From NCBI GenBank assembly GCA_027068415.1, contig JAMOTD010000009.1, positions 1 through 64,000 of the forward strand: 64,000 nucleotides of DNA, given 5' to 3'. The notes under the pieces are model-generated. The model ran no database searches. It had not been told where the DNA came from and saw only the letters and a list, made by a program, of their open reading frames with translations. This stretch comes from Desulfurobacteriaceae bacterium (lineage in GTDB: Bacteria > Aquificota > Aquificia > Desulfurobacteriales > Desulfurobacteriaceae). The position numbers and the translations under genes were made by a program. This document shows, in pieces, positions 60,417 through 64,000 of the stretch (positions are counted from its first letter, which is position 1; each line of letters starts with the position of its first letter).

Positions 60417-62843
60417 ATGGAGAAACTCGTTCTCTGGCTTGAAGAGGTGAGGATAGAGGACGTTCCGCTGGTCGGAGGTAAAAACGCATCTTTAGGGGAG
60501 ATGAAAAAAGCATTAGAGCCCAAAGGAGTTAAGATACCCGACGCCTTTGTAATAACGGCAAACGCCTACAGGTACTTCATCAAGTTTAACAACCTTGAAG
60601 AGAAGATAAGAGAAACTCTTAAAGACCTTGACGTTAACGATATTGAGGAGCTCCACCGGAAGGGGGAGAAAATCAGGGAGCTCATAAAGAGTGGAAAGTT
60701 CCCCGAAGACTTAAAGGAGCTGATTAAGAAGTACTACAGGGAGCTCTCGGAGAGGTTCGGCGTAGAGAACGTTGACGTTGCAGTCCGCTCCTCGGCAACG
60801 GCAGAAGACCTGCCCGACGCCTCATTTGCCGGCCAGCAGGAGACATTCCTGAACATAAGGGGAATAGAGAACCTCTTAAACGCAGTAAAGAAGTGTTTTG
60901 CTTCACTATTTACAGACAGGGCAATTTCCTACAGGGAGACTTTTGGCTTTGACCACTTTAAGATAGCGCTGGCAGTGGGCGTCCAAAAGATGGTTCGCTC
61001 AGACCTGGCCTCCTCAGGGGTGGGCTTCTCCCTTGACACCGAAAGCGGCTTTAAGGAAGTGGTATTAATTACCGGCTCCTATGGTTTGGGAGAGATGGTC
61101 GTTAAGGGTGCCGTCACTCCCGACGAGTGGCTCGTATTTAAACCGACTTTAAAGAAAGGCTTTAAGGCAATTATTGAGAAGAAGTTGGGTGAGAAGAACC
61201 AAAAGATGATTTACGGGGATAGTGAGAAGGAACCGGTTAAGGTAGTTCCAGTTCCACTTGCTGACAGGGAGAAGTTCTGTCTTGAAGACGAAGAGGTTCT
61301 TCAGCTTGCAAAGTGGATATGTGAGATTGAGGAGTACTACTCAAATAAGAACAGAAAGTGGACTCCGATGGACGTTGAGTGGGCCAAGGACGGAGAGAGA
61401 AACGAGCTCTACATAGTTCAGGCAAGGCCCGAGACAGTCCACTCAAGGAAGGACTACTCAAAGATAACGGTCTACAAGGTTATAGAGCCCCCGGAGAAGA
61501 GGAAGGAGAAAGTTCTGGTAAAGGGAATAGCCGTCGGAAGGAAGATTGCAGAGGGTAAGGTTAAGGTTCTCATGTCAGTTGAAGAGGCAGAGAGGTTTAA
61601 AGAGGGAGATATTCTCGTAACCGACATGACCGACCCGGACTGGGAGCCGATAATGAAAAAGGCCTCGGCAATAGTAACAAATAGGGGAGGGAGAACCTGC
61701 CACGCGGCGATTGTCGCAAGGGAGCTGGGAGTTCCGGCGGTAGTGGGAACGGGAAATGCCACGGAGGTTCTGGAAGAGGGCAGGTTCGTAACGGTCTCCT
61801 GTGCTGAGGGAGAGGTGGGCTACGTCTACGACGGCAAAATTGAGTACAAGGTTGAGAAGGTTGATTTAAGGGAGCTCCCCAAACCCAAAACCCCCATAAT
61901 GTTCAACATTGCCACCCCGGAAGGGGCTTTTGACCTCTCATTCCTCCCCAACGACGGAGTAGGCCTTGCAAGAGAAGAGTTCATAATAAACAATTACATC
62001 GGAATCCACCCCAACGCCCTGATTAAGTTTGACGAAGTGGCCGAAAAAGAGCCCCTTCTGGCCCGGGAGATAGAGAAGAGAACAAAGGGCTACAAGAACA
62101 AAAAGGCCTTTTACGTTGATAAACTTGCCTTCGGAATCGGGAAGATAGCGGCGGCCTTCTACCCGAAGCCGGTAATAGTGAGGTTCTCAGACTTCAAGTC
62201 AAACGAGTACGCAAACCTCTTAGGTGGAAAGCTCTTTGAACCCAAGGAAGAGAACCCGATGCTCGGCTGGAGGGGAGCTTCAAGGTACTACTCCCCTCAG
62301 TTCTCCGAGGCCTTCGGACTTGAGTGTACGGCGATAAAGAAGGTAAGAGAGGAGATGGGGCTTACCAACGTAATAGTTATGGTTCCCTTCTGCAGGACTC
62401 CGGAAGAGGGTAGGAAAGTCCTTGAAATTATGGAAAAATACGGCCTAAAGAGAGGGGAAAAGGGACTTCAGGTTTACGTAATGTGTGAAATTCCCTCAAA
62501 TGTCATTCTCTTTGAGGAGTTTGCAGAGTACTTTGACGGTTTCTCTATAGGCTCAAACGACCTTACCCAGCTAACGCTGGGAGTTGACAGGGACTCATCC
62601 CTCGTTGCCCACATTTACGATGAGAGAAACGAAGCAGTCAAGTGGATGGTCTCAAGGGCAATTAAAGAGGGCAAAAGGGTTGGTAGAAAAGTGGGAATAT
62701 GCGGACAGGCACCCTCCGACCATCCCGACTTTGCCCAGTTTATCGTTAAAGAGGGAATAGACTCAATCTCAATTAACCCAGACTCAATTCTTGAGGTGAT
62801 AAGGGCGGTCTACGAGATAGAGAAAAAGTTGGGAATCCATTAA
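60417..62843 (+). CDS. ppsA: Phosphoenolpyruvate synthase
   Basis: The 808-residue protein has the N-terminal ATP-binding domain (PLVGGKNASLGEMKKAL, AVRSSATAEDLPDASFAGQQE). The phospho-His swivelling domain is NRGGRTCHAAIVARELGVPAVVG. The PEP/pyruvate barrel ends in SIGSNDLTQLTLGVDRD and GICGQAPSDHPDFAQF with the catalytic Cys. It converts pyruvate and ATP to PEP, AMP and phosphate, the entry to gluconeogenesis in an autotroph. GGAGGG precedes the ATG. The long repeat-bearing leader suggests special control. Confidence 0.96.
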   Translation: MEKLVLWLEEVRIEDVPLVGGKNASLGEMKKALEPKGVKIPDAFVITANAYRYFIKFNNLEEKIRETLKDLDVNDIEELHRKGEKIRELIKSGKFPEDLKELIKKYYRELSERFGVENVDVAVRSSATAEDLPDASFAGQQETFLNIRGIENLLNAVKKCFASLFTDRAISYRETFGFDHFKIALAVGVQKMVRSDLASSGVGFSLDTESGFKEVVLITGSYGLGEMVVKGAVTPDEWLVFKPTLKKGFKAIIEKKLGEKNQKMIYGDSEKEPVKVVPVPLADREKFCLEDEEVLQLAKWICEIEEYYSNKNRKWTPMDVEWAKDGERNELYIVQARPETVHSRKDYSKITVYKVIEPPEKRKEKVLVKGIAVGRKIAEGKVKVLMSVEEAERFKEGDILVTDMTDPDWEPIMKKASAIVTNRGGRTCHAAIVARELGVPAVVGTGNATEVLEEGRFVTVSCAEGEVGYVYDGKIEYKVEKVDLRELPKPKTPIMFNIATPEGAFDLSFLPNDGVGLAREEFIINNYIGIHPNALIKFDEVAEKEPLLAREIEKRTKGYKNKKAFYVDKLAFGIGKIAAAFYPKPVIVRFSDFKSNEYANLLGGKLFEPKEENPMLGWRGASRYYSPQFSEAFGLECTAIKKVREEMGLTNVIVMVPFCRTPEEGRKVLEIMEKYGLKRGEKGLQVYVMCEIPSNVILFEEFAEYFDGFSIGSNDLTQLTLGVDRDSSLVAHIYDERNEAVKWMVSRAIKEGKRVGRKVGICGQAPSDHPDFAQFIVKEGIDSISINPDSILEVIRAVYEIEKKLGIH

Positions 62844-62854
62844 AGGGATTAAGG

Positions 62855-63886
62855 ATGAAAGTTGCCTTTTTTGAGCTTGAAGGATGGGAAGAGCCGATAA
62901 TCAGGAAAGAGCTTGAAGGAAGAGGCTTTGAGATAGTAAAGCTCAGCCGGGAGCCCCTTAAAGAGAGCGACCTTGACCAGATAAAGGACGTTGAAGCCCT
63001 CTCTATTTTTATCTACTCAAGGATTGACAGGGAAGTTTTTGAAAAGCTCCCGAAGTTAAGAATTATAACCACCCGCTCAACGGGCTTTGACCACATAGAT
63101 TTAGAAGAGGCTAAAAAAAGAGGGATAGCAGTTTGCAACGTCCCCGACTACGGAATGGAGACCGTTGCCGAGTACACCTTAATGCTGATTTTGGCACTCC
63201 TGAGGAAGTTAAGGACGACAATAGATAGAACCTGCAGGGGAGTCTTTACGAGGGAAGGATTAAGGGGAAGGGAGCTTGAGGGGAAAACGGTAGGAGTAAT
63301 AGGAACGGGGAGAATCGGCTCAAGGTTGATTAAGCTCCTTTCGGGGTTTGATGTAAAAGTTTTAGCCTACGACGTTAAACCGAAGGAGGAGCTGGTTGAG
63401 AAGTACGCGGTTGAGTACACCTCTCTGGAGGAGCTCCTAAAAAACTCCGACATAGTTACACTCCACGTCCCTTACCTTCCCTCAACCCACCACCTGATTA
63501 ACAGGGAGAACATAAGGCTTATGAAGAGGGGGAGCTACCTTATTAACACCTCAAGGGGAAGCGTAGTAGAGACGGAAGCAGTAGTTGAAGCCCTGAGAGA
63601 GGGGATTTTAGAAGGGGTAGCTCTTGATACATTTGAAGGGGAAGAGGTCTGGACGGAGGAGGAGCTGATAATTTTCAGGGGCGAAAAGGACGTTTCCCCC
63701 GAGGTTCTGAGGAAAGCAATTGAGAGCTTTGCCCTTACCCAGTTTGAGAATGTAATATTAACACCCCACAACGCTTACAACACTCAGGAGGCAATAAGGA
63801 GGATTTTAATGAAAACCCTTCAGAACCTCGTTGAGTTTAAAGAGAGGGGAGAGTGCAGATACCCGGTAGTAAAAACAAAAACCTAA
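62855..63886 (+). CDS. D-lactate dehydrogenase-like 2-hydroxyacid dehydrogenase
   Basis: The 343-residue protein is of the D-isomer-specific family. The NAD site is VGVIGTGRIGSRLIKLL, the catalytic Arg is in NTSRGSVVETEAVVEAL, Glu lies in DTFEGEEVW and His in LTPHNAYNTQEA. TTRSTGFDHIDLEEAK is the substrate-side segment. The overall pattern suits D-lactate dehydrogenases better than phosphoglycerate dehydrogenase. It lies 11 bases after ppsA, so pyruvate use for PEP or D-lactate is jointly expressed. Confidence 0.85.
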   Translation: MKVAFFELEGWEEPIIRKELEGRGFEIVKLSREPLKESDLDQIKDVEALSIFIYSRIDREVFEKLPKLRIITTRSTGFDHIDLEEAKKRGIAVCNVPDYGMETVAEYTLMLILALLRKLRTTIDRTCRGVFTREGLRGRELEGKTVGVIGTGRIGSRLIKLLSGFDVKVLAYDVKPKEELVEKYAVEYTSLEELLKNSDIVTLHVPYLPSTHHLINRENIRLMKRGSYLINTSRGSVVETEAVVEALREGILEGVALDTFEGEEVWTEEELIIFRGEKDVSPEVLRKAIESFALTQFENVILTPHNAYNTQEAIRRILMKTLQNLVEFKERGECRYPVVKTKT

Positions 63887-63896
63887 GGGAGGGGAA

Positions 63897-64000
63897 ATGG
63901 AGGTAATCTTCTCCGACAGCCTCATCAAGGAGGAGAAGTTAGAGGAGCTGATAGAAGAGGAAGGGCTGAGAGAACTGGTTAATGAAAGGGAGATGCCCTT
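63897..64000 (+). CDS. Start of an unidentified gene (cut by window end)
   Basis: ATG 63897 follows GGGAGGGG and opens a frame of at least 34 codons (MEVIFSDSLIKEEKLEELIE...), very rich in Glu and Leu. Ten bases separate it from the dehydrogenase gene, so it is probably in the same operon. Too little is visible to name it. Confidence 0.6.
   Translation, partial: MEVIFSDSLIKEEKLEELIEEEGLRELVNEREMP

Overview
The window is a dense, roughly 50% G+C bacterial chromosome segment (about 70 genes). Genes overlap or sit a few bases apart, Arg is mostly AGG/AGA, and the proteins are rich in Glu/Lys. Outer-membrane machinery (TamB-like protein, two beta-barrels, LapB-like protein), hydrogenase maturation genes, MetV/MetF, futalosine-route menaquinone genes, PEP synthase and indolepyruvate ferredoxin oxidoreductase suggest a thermophilic, anaerobic, hydrogen-using diderm autotroph. 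My best guess is Aquificota, Desulfurobacteriaceae (Thermovibrio/Desulfurobacterium type). That placement is inference. I saw no rRNA or tRNA gene and no CRISPR array.

Layout. 1-313: tail of an IS200/IS605 tnpB with its hairpin right end. 495-9335: an arylacetate/aryl-pyruvate module (iorAB, ACT-domain protein, two divergent paaK copies, a paaI-type thioesterase) with a decayed lactate-permease gene inside it and a porin after it. 9369-10541: an AT-rich orphan gene. 10634-17855: housekeeping run birA, HD hydrolase, metV, metF, uppS, cdsA, hypE, a FetB-like permease, hypD. 17860-19274: an AT-rich four-gene cassette including an EcsC-like protein. 19427-29606: a two-component system followed by a nine-gene operon with a near-ideal sigma-54 promoter. 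29617-40887 (minus): purD, mobB, lytic transglycosylase, sppA, rnhC, tamB-like, lapB-like, HIT, secreted protein, xer. 41025-43561: a candidate dif site and two decayed AbiEii-type nucleotidyltransferase genes. 43533-51090: DUF1786 gene, ftsZ, pncA, a cytidylate-kinase-like gene, scpB, murG, ftsW, murD. 51285-57016: PAN-domain protein, M16 peptidase, SurA-like protein, ADP-ribosylglycohydrolase, and a membrane-anchored GltD-like flavoprotein. 57076-59831: DtxR-type regulator, two tandem MqnE-like radical SAM genes, a tiny membrane protein. 59832-60416: non-coding, with three copies of a 19-bp repeat. 60417-64000: ppsA, a D-lactate-dehydrogenase-like gene, and the start of another gene.

The most unusual part is 21874-29606. 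An NtrC-type regulator with the GAFTGA loop and a membrane histidine kinase lie just upstream of a TGGCAC-N5-TTGC promoter preceded by two related palindromic sites 32 bp apart. The operon encodes a secreted 4-Cys protein, a DUF4405 membrane protein, a PqqD-like (RiPP recognition element) protein, an ATP-grasp ligase, a 44-residue Cys-rich peptide, a PLP decarboxylase whose N-terminus looks like a lasso-type RiPP leader (Y-x-x-P-x-I...G), a urea-transporter/M23 peptidase fusion, an outer-membrane barrel and a TPR protein. I know of no characterised pathway with this set. It looks like a regulated system that builds or modifies a small amine- or peptide-containing product destined for the cell envelope.

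The palindrome GAGCTC is strikingly frequent in all frames of the native genes and almost absent from the AT-rich islands. The islands therefore look acquired.
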